Positions 1-7,081 of a stretch of DNA of 11,695 nt are shown here, piece by piece. Source of the DNA: an uncultured Eubacteriales bacterium (GTDB lineage Bacteria; Bacillota; Clostridia; Lachnospirales; Lachnospiraceae); NCBI GenBank assembly GCA_900549105.1, contig URND01000095.1:1-11695 (forward strand), given 5' to 3'. The position numbers were made by a program, and so were the translations under genes. Below the pieces are notes generated by a model. The model saw only the letters and a list, made by a program, of their open reading frames with translations, ran no database searches and had not been told where the DNA came from. How positions within the stretch are numbered: position 1 is the first letter of the stretch; each line of letters begins with the position of its first letter.

Positions 1-62
1 GCAGACGCGCTAGACTTAGAATCTAGTGGGCAACCGTGCAGGTTCGAACCCTGTTATCCGCA
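1..62 (+). tRNA. tRNA-Leu (anticodon UAG), 5' end cut by window edge
   Basis: This is the 3' part of a leucine tRNA gene. The anticodon arm is clear: CTAGA (10-14) pairs with TCTAG (22-26) around the loop CTTAGAA, which puts the anticodon TAG at 17-19. A variable region of about 11 bases (27-37) that can form a small stem fits a class II tRNA such as tRNA-Leu. The T arm follows: GCAGG (38-42), loop TTCGAAC (43-49), CCTGT (50-54). The acceptor 3' strand TATCCGC (55-61) is followed by discriminator A62. The next bases are CAC, so CCA is not encoded and must be added after transcription. The 5' acceptor strand and D arm lie outside the window. UAG can read CUN leucine codons. Confidence 0.93.
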
Positions 63-70
63 CACTTCGG

Positions 71-118
71 TAAGCTCCAAACCCTGAAAGGCCAGGGATT
101 GGGGCTTATTTATATTTT
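71..118 (+). terminator. Intrinsic terminator after tRNA-Leu
   Basis: Bases 71-86 pair with 93-108 over 16 positions, with one G-U wobble and one A-A mismatch, around a six-base loop. A T-rich tail (TTTATATTTT, 109-118) follows. This has the form of a Rho-independent terminator for the tRNA gene. The T tract stops exactly where the Shine-Dalgarno sequence of the next gene begins (GGAGG, 119-123), so there is no room for a separate promoter between hairpin and gene. Confidence 0.8.
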
Positions 119-129
119 GGAGGACGAAT

Positions 130-693
130 ATGTACACTTATGATGAATTAAAACACTTTGTGGATAATTGTACCCATTGCCCCCTGTCTCAGACACGAAA
201 CAGGGCTGTGATGGGTAAGGGGAATTTAAAGTCACCCATTCTTTTTATCGCTGAGGGGCCGGGGAGAAATGAGGACAGAGACGGTATCCCATTTACGGGA
301 AAGTCCGGCGAATTGCTGGACAGATTACTGAAGGAAATTCATATGTCCAGGGATGAGGTGTATATTACCAACATTGTCAAATGTCATCCGCCGGGAAACA
401 GGGATCCGAAACCGGAGGAGCAGGAGGCGTGTATTCCCTATTTGAAATATGAGACTTTGATACTTCGGCCAAAAATCATTGTCTGTCTGGGAAGAATTGC
501 CGCACAGAGAATTATTCGGCCGGATTATCGGATTACGAGAGAACATGGAATCTTTATGTGCCGAAAGGGAGTGTGGCTGACGGCGGTGTACCACCCTTCG
601 GCCATTTTAAGGGATGGGACAAAACTTCCGGAAGTCATTGCAGATTTCAGGGCCATCAGAGAAAAACTGGACACTGTAATTGAAAGGGATTGA
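130..693 (+). CDS. Family 4 uracil-DNA glycosylase (Fe-S)
   Basis: Predicted to remove uracil from DNA, arising by cytosine deamination or dUMP incorporation, as the first step of base excision repair in the cytoplasm. The 187-residue protein matches the compact bacterial/archaeal family 4 pattern. Four cysteines fit the 4Fe-4S cluster ligands: C14 and C17 (CxxC) and C85 and C101 (C-x15-C). The uracil-binding/catalytic motif A is the AEGPGRNED segment at 41-49, followed by GIPFTGKSG (52-60). Motif B is HPSA with H155. A KCHPPGNRDP segment surrounds C85. The start at 130 has GGAGG six bases upstream. The gene lies 41 bases before the M24 peptidase gene with no terminator between, so the two are probably co-transcribed. 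Family assignment is firm; the role in this organism is inferred. Confidence 0.93.
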   Translation: MYTYDELKHFVDNCTHCPLSQTRNRAVMGKGNLKSPILFIAEGPGRNEDRDGIPFTGKSGELLDRLLKEIHMSRDEVYITNIVKCHPPGNRDPKPEEQEACIPYLKYETLILRPKIIVCLGRIAAQRIIRPDYRITREHGIFMCRKGVWLTAVYHPSAILRDGTKLPEVIADFRAIREKLDTVIERD

Positions 694-734
694 ATTTTAA
701 CTATTAGAACAGAATGAGATAGGAGTGTATTGAA

Positions 735-1808
735 ATGAAACAAAACAGGGTGGACCGCATTATGGCGGCATTAAAAGATATGGGGCTTACCCAGATGCTG
801 ATTGTGGACCCGATGTCTATTTATTATCTGACGGATGTATTCGTAGCGCCTTTTGAGCGTTTTTATGGTCTTTTGCTTCGGGCCGACGGCAAACATGCCT
901 TTTTCCTGAATCGGTTATTTACTGTACCGGAGGAAGTCGGCGTGGAAAAAGTATGGTATTCGGATACGGATTCGGCCGCAGATATTGTGGCTCCATATTT
1001 GGATAAAGAAGCAGCTCTTGGCGTAGATAAGGAATTAAAGGCAAGATTTTTATTGCCATTGATGGAAATGGGTGCGGCGAAAGGCTTTGTCAACGCATCT
1101 CTGGCAGTGGATAGGACAAGGGGTGTAAAAGACGAAGAAGAACAGGAAAAAATGCGGGCGGCATCTCGCATTAATGATATGGCGATGGCCGAATTTAAGA
1201 AGTTGATTCATGAAGGCATCACCGAGAAGGAGGCGGCGGACCAGATGCTTAAAATCTATCTGGATTTGGGCGCTGACGGATTTTCCTTCGAACCGCTGGT
1301 GGCTTTTGGAGCAAATGCAGCGGACCCGCATCATGCGCCGGATAATACGAAAGTAAAACCGGGAGACGCAGTTTTGTTTGATGTGGGCTGCATTAAGGAC
1401 GGCTATTGTTCAGATATGACCCGGACATTTTATTTTAAAGAAGTGAGCGACATTCACCGCCGCATTTATGAAACAGTGCGAAGCGCCAACGAAAGGGCAA
1501 TTTCCAGAATTCATCCGGGAATTCCTCTGTGTGAGCTGGATAAGACGGCGAGAGACTTGATTGATGGGGAGGGATATGGCCCGAACTTCAATCACCGCCT
1601 CGGACATTTTATCGGTCTCAGCGAGCATGAATTCGGCGATGTATCCTCAACAAATGAGCAGAAGGCAGAACCGGGAATGATTTTTTCAATTGAACCGGGA
1701 ATCTATCTGACAGGGGATACCGGTGTACGGGTGGAGGACCTGGTGCTTGTGACCGAAGAGGGCTGTGAAGTTCTCAATCATTATCCGAAAGAACTTGAAA
1801 TAATCTGA
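735..1808 (+). CDS. M24 family metallopeptidase (Xaa-Pro dipeptidase/aminopeptidase type)
   Basis: Predicted cytosolic dinuclear-metal peptidase that cleaves the bond before proline in dipeptides or at the N terminus of peptides. The 357-residue protein has an N-terminal creatinase-like domain (about 1-130) and a C-terminal pita-bread catalytic domain (about 135-355). All five expected metal ligands are visible: D216 (in DVG), D227 (in SDMTRT), H291 (in GHFIG), E320 (in IEPGIY) and E334 (in RVEDL). A second conserved histidine lies in the EHEFG stretch just after H291. No signal peptide is evident. The start at 735 follows AGGAG (721-725) by nine bases. Length and domain layout fit PepQ/YpdF/YqhT-like proteins; sequence alone does not separate dipeptidase from aminopeptidase P activity. 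It appears to be second in a two-gene unit with the glycosylase, and no intrinsic terminator with a T run follows it. Confidence 0.9.
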   Translation: MKQNRVDRIMAALKDMGLTQMLIVDPMSIYYLTDVFVAPFERFYGLLLRADGKHAFFLNRLFTVPEEVGVEKVWYSDTDSAADIVAPYLDKEAALGVDKELKARFLLPLMEMGAAKGFVNASLAVDRTRGVKDEEEQEKMRAASRINDMAMAEFKKLIHEGITEKEAADQMLKIYLDLGADGFSFEPLVAFGANAADPHHAPDNTKVKPGDAVLFDVGCIKDGYCSDMTRTFYFKEVSDIHRRIYETVRSANERAISRIHPGIPLCELDKTARDLIDGEGYGPNFNHRLGHFIGLSEHEFGDVSSTNEQKAEPGMIFSIEPGIYLTGDTGVRVEDLVLVTEEGCEVLNHYPKELEII

Positions 1809-1903
1809 ACGGATTGTTCCGAACACGGAATATGCTCCGCAGCGCCTGCTATTCGGCTGATTTACTGCTCCGACAATATAAACGGCTGAGAGATAAAAAA
1901 GTG

Positions 1904-1932
1904 TTGACAATCGAAATCGGGAGGAGTATACT
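1904..1932 (+). promoter_or_regulatory. Sigma-A promoter of the trp operon
   Basis: A perfect -35 box TTGACA (1904-1909) and a near-consensus -10 box TATACT (1927-1932) are separated by the ideal 17 bases. Transcription is expected to start near 1938-1940, just before the T-box leader. The preceding 95 bases (1809-1903) hold only a small hairpin and no gene. The strong match suggests a constitutively active promoter, with control passed to the leader RNA. Confidence 0.9.
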
Positions 1933-1938
1933 TCATAG

Positions 1939-2237
1939 CTATAAAGCGATAAAGAAAAACCGATGAACGAGAGAAGTAGTTGAAGAAAGATATCCCAGAG
2001 AGCTGCGGATGGTGAGAATGCAGTATATTGGAATTCAATGAATGGACTTGTGAGGGCAGGCTGAAACAACAGCGCTATGGAACACTGTTGGAGTAGGTGA
2101 TGACGGGGACCCTGACCGTTACCAGCAGGGAGCATATGTTAGTATGTTAAAGAGCGGGCGCATTGCGTCAATTTGGGTGGTACCGCAGAGGTTTTAGACT
2201 TTTGTCCCTTAGAGAAGAGGGATGAGGGTCTTTTTTT
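1939..2237 (+). promoter_or_regulatory. T-box riboswitch, tryptophan-specific (UGG specifier)
   Basis: Leader RNA that senses the charging state of a tRNA and controls the downstream trp operon by antitermination. Stem I landmarks are visible: AGTA (1975-1978), the distal loop region AGAGAGCTGCGG followed by GGTGAGAATGCAG (1997-2023), and the specifier context GAATGGA (2040-2046), giving the codon TGG at 2043-2045. A short hairpin, GGCGC/GCGTC (2157-2161 with 2165-2169), is probably stem III. The conserved T-box sequence GGGTGGTACCGC lies at 2175-2186. In the antiterminator, GGG (2175-2177) can pair with CCC (2206-2208) and the GCAGA after the bulge with TTTGT (2201-2205). That occupies the 5' arm of the terminator. 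Uncharged tRNA-Trp should pair through its anticodon with UGG and through its CCA end with the UGGU bulge, allowing read-through. Tryptophan specificity agrees with the trp genes downstream. Confidence 0.93.
2196..2237 (+). terminator. T-box leader terminator
   Basis: Bases 2196-2209 can pair completely with 2218-2231 (14 pairs, four of them G-U) around an eight-base loop (2210-2217). A run of seven T follows (2231-2237). This is the Rho-independent terminator of the trp T-box. Its 5' arm overlaps the 3' strand of the antiterminator (2201-2208), so the two structures exclude each other. Confidence 0.9.
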
Positions 2238-2244
2238 ATGATAT

Positions 2245-2484
2245 TTTGCATAAGGTAATAGATTTTTAGAATTTGGGCAAAAATTTGACGTTTCCAAAAG
2301 AAAACGTCAGGCAGATTTTTGAAGTTTTGCGAGCATAGCGTGTGCAGAAATCAATTGTTTGAGCCTTTTAAGGCGAGTTTTGATTTCTGTACATAAATAA
2401 GCGGCGCAGCAAACAAGAAAATCAACGAGTTTTCATTGGAACGTCAAATAGCTTTGCCAAATCTAAAATCTCATACGGTGCAAA
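2245..2484. repeat. Long imperfect inverted repeat (fold-back element) in the trpE leader
   Basis: The two ends of this roughly 240-base stretch are near reverse complements. Bases 2245-2297 match the complement of 2436-2484 at about 40 of 50 positions, with a few single-base bulges; shared blocks include TTTGCA, AGATTTT, TTTGG, ATTTGACG and TTCCAA. The centre forms another stem: 2340-2354 pairs with 2380-2394 (15 pairs, two G-U), capped by GCCTT/AAGGC (2363-2367 with 2370-2374). The intermediate arms (2309-2339 and 2395-2435) pair only weakly. No open reading frame of note is present. It begins eight bases after the T-box terminator and ends about 50 bases before the trpE ribosome binding site. 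A small non-autonomous (MITE-like) element or a lineage-specific leader structure are both possible. No convincing target-site duplication was seen. Confidence 0.75.
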
Positions 2485-2549
2485 GCAGCATATATAAAAT
2501 ATAATTTAGATTTTTTACGGAACAGCGTGTACGGGAAAGGAGAAAAATT

Positions 2550-4010
2550 ATGATACGTCCAGAATGTGAACAGATTTTGGCATTGGCAGAGGATTACGCC
2601 GTCATCCCGGTATGCAAAGAAATTTATGCCGATATGATGACGCCGATATCCATGCTGATTCGGCTGTCTGCCATAAGTCAGAGATATTATTTACTTGAAA
2701 GTGTGGAAGGCGGAGAGAAATGGGGACGATACTCCTTCCTGGGCTATGACCCCATTATGCGGGTGAGCTGCAAAGATGGAAAGGTGACGATTGAATCTGA
2801 TAGGGAGACTAAGGTTGTGGAGACAGAAAAACCATTGACGGTGCTGCGGAATATACTGAAAACATACAAAGCGCCGAAACTGCCGGATATGCCTCCTTTT
2901 ACGGGTGGGTTTGTCGGCCATTTTTCCTATGGAATGATTGGCTATGCAGAGCCGACGTTGAAATTAAAAAGCGGAGAGCTTGAAGATTATGATTTCATGC
3001 TTTTTGATAAAATTATTGCTTACGACCATTTGAAACAAAAAATTTGTCTGATTGTTCATATGAAGACTGAAAGGCCCATGGAGAACTATGGCCGGGCCAT
3101 GGCGGAGCTTCAGAAGATGACGGATTTAATCCGTTCGAATGTAAAATTGCGGGAGTGTAAATCGGATAAGAATGTGAATTTTACCTGTAATGAGACAAAG
3201 GAAGAGTTTTGTGAGATGGTGGAACGGGCGAAACAATATATTTTTGACGGGGACAGTTTTCAGATTGTGGCATCAAGGCGGTTTGAGAGCGAATACAGAG
3301 GCAGCCTGGTGAACGCCTACCGGGTACTCCGAACAATTAACCCTTCGCCTTATATGGTTTATATGAAGATAGATGATAAAGAGATTATGAGTACATCGCC
3401 CGAGACGCTGGTCCGGCTGGAAAATGGCCGGCTGATTACATTTCCGGTGGCCGGTTCAAGGCCGAGGGGAATGACGCCGGAGGCAGATAAGGCGTTGGAG
3501 AAGGAACTTCTGGCCGATGAAAAGGAACTGGCGGAACATAATATGCTGGTGGATTTGGGAAGAAATGATTTGGGGCGCATCTGCAAATTTGGCACGGTGG
3601 AAGTGACTGAGTATAAGCAGATTCATAAATATTCCCGTATTATGCACATATGTTCGCAGGTTGAGGGAGACATCCGGGAAGACTGTGACAGCCTGGATGC
3701 CATTGAGGCGGTGCTGCCGGCGGGAACACTTTCGGGGGCGCCGAAAATCCGGGCCTGCGAGATTATTGAGGAGCTGGAAAAAACTCCGAGGGGCATTTAC
3801 GGCGGAGCTCTTGGGTACCTGGATTTTACAGGCAATATGGATACGTGCATTGCCATCCGCATGGCGGTGAAAAAAGGCAATAAGGTCTATGTTCAGGCCG
3901 GGGCCGGAATTGTGGCGGACAGTGTTCCGGAAACGGAATATGAGGAAACGGCCAACAAGGCCGGAGCGGTCATTCGGGCCATTCAAAATGCCGGGGAGGT
4001 GGATGAATAA
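2550..4010 (+). CDS. trpE: Anthranilate synthase component I
   Basis: Makes anthranilate from chorismate using ammonia from TrpG, the first committed step of tryptophan synthesis, in the cytoplasm. The 486-residue length is usual. The N-terminal domain carries the LLES motif (48-51) and following GGEKWGRYSF, which in characterised enzymes forms the tryptophan feedback site, so allosteric inhibition is likely. NPSPYM (264-269) is another conserved TrpE motif linked to tryptophan binding. The chorismate-binding domain contains SRPRG, LVDLGRNDLGR, PAGTLSGAPK (390-399), the GGALGY segment and a QAGAGIVADS stretch near the C terminus. These favour TrpE over PabB or isochorismate synthase, as does the operon context. 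The start has AAAGGAG (2536-2542) seven bases upstream. It is the first gene of the operon, after the T-box leader and fold-back element. Its TAA stop shares one base with the trpG ATG. Confidence 0.98.
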   Translation: MIRPECEQILALAEDYAVIPVCKEIYADMMTPISMLIRLSAISQRYYLLESVEGGEKWGRYSFLGYDPIMRVSCKDGKVTIESDRETKVVETEKPLTVLRNILKTYKAPKLPDMPPFTGGFVGHFSYGMIGYAEPTLKLKSGELEDYDFMLFDKIIAYDHLKQKICLIVHMKTERPMENYGRAMAELQKMTDLIRSNVKLRECKSDKNVNFTCNETKEEFCEMVERAKQYIFDGDSFQIVASRRFESEYRGSLVNAYRVLRTINPSPYMVYMKIDDKEIMSTSPETLVRLENGRLITFPVAGSRPRGMTPEADKALEKELLADEKELAEHNMLVDLGRNDLGRICKFGTVEVTEYKQIHKYSRIMHICSQVEGDIREDCDSLDAIEAVLPAGTLSGAPKIRACEIIEELEKTPRGIYGGALGYLDFTGNMDTCIAIRMAVKKGNKVYVQAGAGIVADSVPETEYEETANKAGAVIRAIQNAGEVDE

Positions 4011-4576
4011 TGATGCTCTTGATAGATAATTATGACAGCTTTTCTTACAACCTGGTTCAGATGGCCGGAGGAATCGAACCGGATATCAAAGTGGTTCGAA
4101 ATGATGCAGTGACGGTGGAAGAAGTGTTTGAAATGAAGCCGACCCATATTATTTTATCTCCGGGGCCGGGATACCCAAAGGATGCGGGAATCTGTGAGGA
4201 ACTCGTCAAAAAGGCGGATGGCAGGATACCGATTCTCGGCGTGTGTCTCGGACACCAGGGTATCTGCGAAGCCTTTGGAGCGAAGATTACCCATGGGAGA
4301 TATTTGATGCACGGAAAGCAGAGCCGTATTCAAATCCATAATGAAAATCCTATATTTAAAGGACTGGGAGCAGAAGAAGATGTGGCCCGGTATCATTCAT
4401 TGGTGGCTGCGCCGGAAACAATGCCGGAGTGCCTGGAGGTGATTGGGAAAGACATTCATGGTGAAATTATGGCGGTGGCCCACCGGGAATATCCTATTTT
4501 CGGGTTTCAATTTCATCCGGAGTCGATTTTAACGCCAAATGGACGGAAAATGATGGAAAATTTTTTAGACTTATAG
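4010..4576 (+). CDS. trpG: Anthranilate synthase component II (glutamine amidotransferase)
   Basis: Class I glutamine amidotransferase that hydrolyses glutamine and channels ammonia to TrpE. The 188-residue protein is a stand-alone amidotransferase, not fused to TrpD as in some enterobacteria. The catalytic triad is visible: C79 in GVCLGHQ, and H169 and E171 in FQFHPES. The N terminus LLIDNYDSFSYNL and the oxyanion-loop region LSPGPGYP (49-56) are typical of TrpG/PabA. Two ATG codons occur in tandem (4010 and 4013); the first overlaps the trpE stop by one base, with GGAGG at 3995-3999, and either could be used. The overlap suggests translational coupling to trpE, fitting an equimolar complex. 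In organisms without a separate pabA the same subunit can also serve aminodeoxychorismate synthase; that cannot be judged here. Confidence 0.97.
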   Translation: MMLLIDNYDSFSYNLVQMAGGIEPDIKVVRNDAVTVEEVFEMKPTHIILSPGPGYPKDAGICEELVKKADGRIPILGVCLGHQGICEAFGAKITHGRYLMHGKQSRIQIHNENPIFKGLGAEEDVARYHSLVAAPETMPECLEVIGKDIHGEIMAVAHREYPIFGFQFHPESILTPNGRKMMENFLDL

Positions 4577-4600
4577 ATGTGTATGACAGGAGGTTATAAT

Positions 4601-5617
4601 ATGATACAGCAATCTATTCAGGAAGTTATGGCAGGACAGAATTTGAATTTTGACACAGCAAAGGCAGTTATGGATGAAATTATGAGCGGTCAGGCCACCC
4701 AGGCTCAGATGGGCGCCTTTCTTACGGCGCTGCGTATCAAAGGTGAGACGGTGGAGGAGATTACAGCCTGTGCCACATCAATGCGGGGAAAATGTGAAGC
4801 CCTGAGTACGGAGACAGAAGTTATGGATATTGTGGGAACCGGCGGCGATGAGGCCGGAACCTTTAATATTTCAACGACAACGGCATTTGTTGTGGCGGCG
4901 GCCGGAGTTCCGGTGGCAAAACACGGAAATCGGAGCGTGTCCAGCAGAAGCGGTGCGGCGGATGTATTGGAGGCTCTCGGAGCAAAATTGACGCTGAATG
5001 CAAAGCAGTGTGAGAAAGTTTTAAAGGAAACGGGCATATGCTTTATGTTTGCCCAGATGCATCATTCCTCCATGAAATATGCGGCGCCTGTTCGAAAAGA
5101 GCTTGGAATTCGCACCGTATTTAATATTCTGGGGCCGCTGACCAATCCGGCCAGCGCCAGTATGCAGTTGATGGGCGTTTACAGTCAGGATATGGTGGAG
5201 TCCATGGCCAAGGTACTTTCAAATCTGGGCGTGAAAAAGGGATTTGTTGTCTGCGGCAACGATGGATTGGATGAGGTATCCTTAACGGGGCCGACCCATG
5301 TGTGCCGGATTAATGAAGGAGAGTTTGACTCCTTTGATATTGTACCGGAGGATTATGGATTTATAACCTGTGATTTGAGTGAATTGATTGGCGGTTCACC
5401 GGTGAAAAATGCGGAAATTACGCGAAATATTCTCTCCGGCGCGGAAAAAGGTGCAAAGCGCAATGTGGTGATATTAAATGCAGCCCTTTGTCTGGCGGCT
5501 GCTTTGGAAAAGGATATATGCGAGGGCGTTCGTCTGGCTGCGGAGATGATTGACAGTGGAAAAGCATTAGAAAAACTGGAAGCATTTATTCGGGCGACAA
5601 ATGAGGTAGAGAAATGA
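4601..5617 (+). CDS. trpD: Anthranilate phosphoribosyltransferase
   Basis: Transfers phosphoribose from PRPP to anthranilate, giving phosphoribosyl-anthranilate. With the start at 4601 the protein is 338 residues, typical of the family. An upstream in-frame ATG at 4577 would add eight residues, but AGGAGG (4588-4593) sits seven bases before 4601 and lies downstream of the first ATG, so 4601 is preferred. Visible motifs are the glycine-rich PRPP loop GTGGD (79-83), the NIST segment after it, KHGNRSVSS (107-115), the HHSSMKYAAPVRKELGIRT stretch that helps bind anthranilate, and DEVSLTGPT near the C-terminal third. The gene follows trpG by 24 bases, the only non-overlapping junction in the operon, and overlaps trpC by four bases (ATGA). 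Confidence 0.97.
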   Translation: MIQQSIQEVMAGQNLNFDTAKAVMDEIMSGQATQAQMGAFLTALRIKGETVEEITACATSMRGKCEALSTETEVMDIVGTGGDEAGTFNISTTTAFVVAAAGVPVAKHGNRSVSSRSGAADVLEALGAKLTLNAKQCEKVLKETGICFMFAQMHHSSMKYAAPVRKELGIRTVFNILGPLTNPASASMQLMGVYSQDMVESMAKVLSNLGVKKGFVVCGNDGLDEVSLTGPTHVCRINEGEFDSFDIVPEDYGFITCDLSELIGGSPVKNAEITRNILSGAEKGAKRNVVILNAALCLAAALEKDICEGVRLAAEMIDSGKALEKLEAFIRATNEVEK

Positions 5618-6450
5618 TTTTGGATGATTTGGCAGCGGCTGCCCGGAAACGCATGGAGCGGGATATGAAGCGGGCGCCGTTGGAGTACATTAAAAAGCGG
5701 GCAGAAAGTGTGCGCAGGACTGAATTGGCCCAGGCAGAAAAAGGCGCTGTAAATACAGAAAATATATCCTTTGGATTTGAAAAAAATCTCAGACAAAAAG
5801 AAATGCAGTTCATCTGCGAGGTAAAGAAGGCATCGCCGAGCAAAGGGCTGATCGCAGCGCATTTTCCCTATGTGGATATCGCGAAAGAGTATGAAGCCGC
5901 CGGGGCAGCAGCTATTTCCGTGCTGACGGAAACGGACTATTTTCTTGGAGATGACCGGTATCTGAGGCAGATTTATGAGGCGGTGCAGACCCCGCTTTTG
6001 CGAAAAGACTTCACGGTGGATGCCTATCAGATTTATCAGGCGAAAACCCTTGGGGCCAGCGCTGTACTGTTAATCTGTGCCATCCTTGATGAAAAACGGA
6101 TTCGCTCCTTTATAGAAATCTGCGACAGCCTTGGCATGTCGGCATTGGTGGAGGCCCACGATGCGGAAGAGGTTCGAATGGCGGACTGCGCCGGGGCACG
6201 GATTATCGGCGTCAACAACCGGAATTTGAAGGACTTCACGGTGGATATAGGAAATAGCCTGCGGCTGCGGGAGCTGGTGCCGGGAGATACCCTGTTTGTG
6301 GCTGAGAGCGGTATTTCCACACCGGAGGATATCCGGGCGCTGCGGGAGGGCGGCGTCAACGGCGTACTGATTGGAGAGTCGTTGATGCGGGCGAAGGATA
6401 AAAAAGCCATGTTGGATTATCTGCGAGGGAAGAGCGATGATACGAATTAA
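5614..6450 (+). CDS. trpC: Indole-3-glycerol phosphate synthase
   Basis: Closes the indole ring by converting carboxyphenylamino-deoxyribulose 5-phosphate to indole-3-glycerol phosphate with loss of CO2 and water. It is a TIM barrel of 278 residues, slightly longer than the common 255-265. Catalytic motifs are clear: CEVKKASPSKG (68-78, with E69 and K71), LRKDF, LVEAHD, the GVNNRNL asparagine and the AESGI motif. A GVLIGESLMRA phosphate-binding segment closes the barrel. The start ATG overlaps the trpD stop in an ATGA arrangement, implying translational coupling. Its last 14 bases overlap trpF in another frame. TrpC and TrpF are separate proteins here, unlike the fused enzyme of Escherichia coli. 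Confidence 0.97.
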   Translation: MILDDLAAAARKRMERDMKRAPLEYIKKRAESVRRTELAQAEKGAVNTENISFGFEKNLRQKEMQFICEVKKASPSKGLIAAHFPYVDIAKEYEAAGAAAISVLTETDYFLGDDRYLRQIYEAVQTPLLRKDFTVDAYQIYQAKTLGASAVLLICAILDEKRIRSFIEICDSLGMSALVEAHDAEEVRMADCAGARIIGVNNRNLKDFTVDIGNSLRLRELVPGDTLFVAESGISTPEDIRALREGGVNGVLIGESLMRAKDKKAMLDYLRGKSDDTN

Positions 6451-7081
6451 AATCTGCGGATTGCGCCGGGAAGAGGATGTTGTGGGCGTGAATAGATTTG
6501 ATATTAATGATGCCGGATTTGTTTTTGCAAAAAGTCCAAGACAGGTGAGTGAAGAATGGGCTGCAGAGCTTCGGAAGAAGCTTCGGCCGGATATCGATGC
6601 GGTGGGAGTTTTTGTCAATGAGCGGCCGGAAAAGGTTATCTCTCTCGTAAAAAAGGGAGTTATTCAGAAAGTTCAGCTTCACGGCGATGAGGATGAGTGT
6701 TATATATGGAAGCTGAAACAGAACATCGGCTGTCCGGTTGTGAAAGCTGTTCGTGTGCAAAATGAAGAATCTATTCGAAGGGCGGAAGAGCTTGGCGCCG
6801 ATATGCTTTTGCTGGATACCTATGTAAAAGATGTGCGGGGCGGCAGCGGTCAGATTTTTGATTTAAGGTACGTGCCGGAACTTGCTGTTCCCTGGTATAT
6901 GGCCGGCGGCCTGACCCCGGAAAATGTGGCGGCCAGATTAAAGGAAAGAGAACCTTATGGCGTGGACGTTTCCAGTGGCGTGGAAACCGGAGGCTATAAG
7001 GATATGAAAAAAATAGAGAAATTTACGGCGATGGTCCGGGCTTTTGAGATGGGCCGGGACGGAAAGGAAGATGAGAGATGA
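6437..7081 (+). CDS. trpF: Phosphoribosylanthranilate isomerase
   Basis: Performs the Amadori rearrangement of phosphoribosyl-anthranilate to the substrate of TrpC. The 214-residue TIM barrel starts MIRIKICGL, where C7 is the expected catalytic base. The general acid is the aspartate of LLLDTYVKD, followed by the phosphate-binding GGSGQIFD. Other family signatures are DAGFVFAKSPRQV, VGVFVN, VQLHGDE, MAGGLTPENV and GVDVSSGVE. The start at 6437 lies inside trpC (14-base overlap), with a purine-rich GAGGGA seven bases upstream, a modest ribosome binding site consistent with coupled translation. It overlaps trpB by four bases (ATGA). Confidence 0.96.
   Translation: MIRIKICGLRREEDVVGVNRFDINDAGFVFAKSPRQVSEEWAAELRKKLRPDIDAVGVFVNERPEKVISLVKKGVIQKVQLHGDEDECYIWKLKQNIGCPVVKAVRVQNEESIRRAEELGADMLLLDTYVKDVRGGSGQIFDLRYVPELAVPWYMAGGLTPENVAARLKEREPYGVDVSSGVETGGYKDMKKIEKFTAMVRAFEMGRDGKEDER

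Noticed and set aside
1815..1832. Small hairpin TTCCG/CGGAA after the peptidase gene as a terminator
   Set aside because: The stem is only 5-7 pairs and no T run follows, so it does not qualify as an intrinsic terminator.
1686..2135. 149-codon minus-strand open frame across the peptidase gene end and the T-box leader
   Set aside because: It overlaps a conserved metallopeptidase motif and the structured T-box RNA, and its protein resembles no family.
3456..3986. 176-codon open frame on the minus strand opposite trpE
   Set aside because: It is fully inside trpE, has no recognisable domain, and its composition (rich in Arg, His, Phe) is that of an antisense shadow.
4577..4600. Upstream ATG at 4577 as the trpD start
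   Set aside because: The AGGAGG ribosome binding site lies after it, correctly spaced for the ATG at 4601, and the extra eight residues are not family-like.
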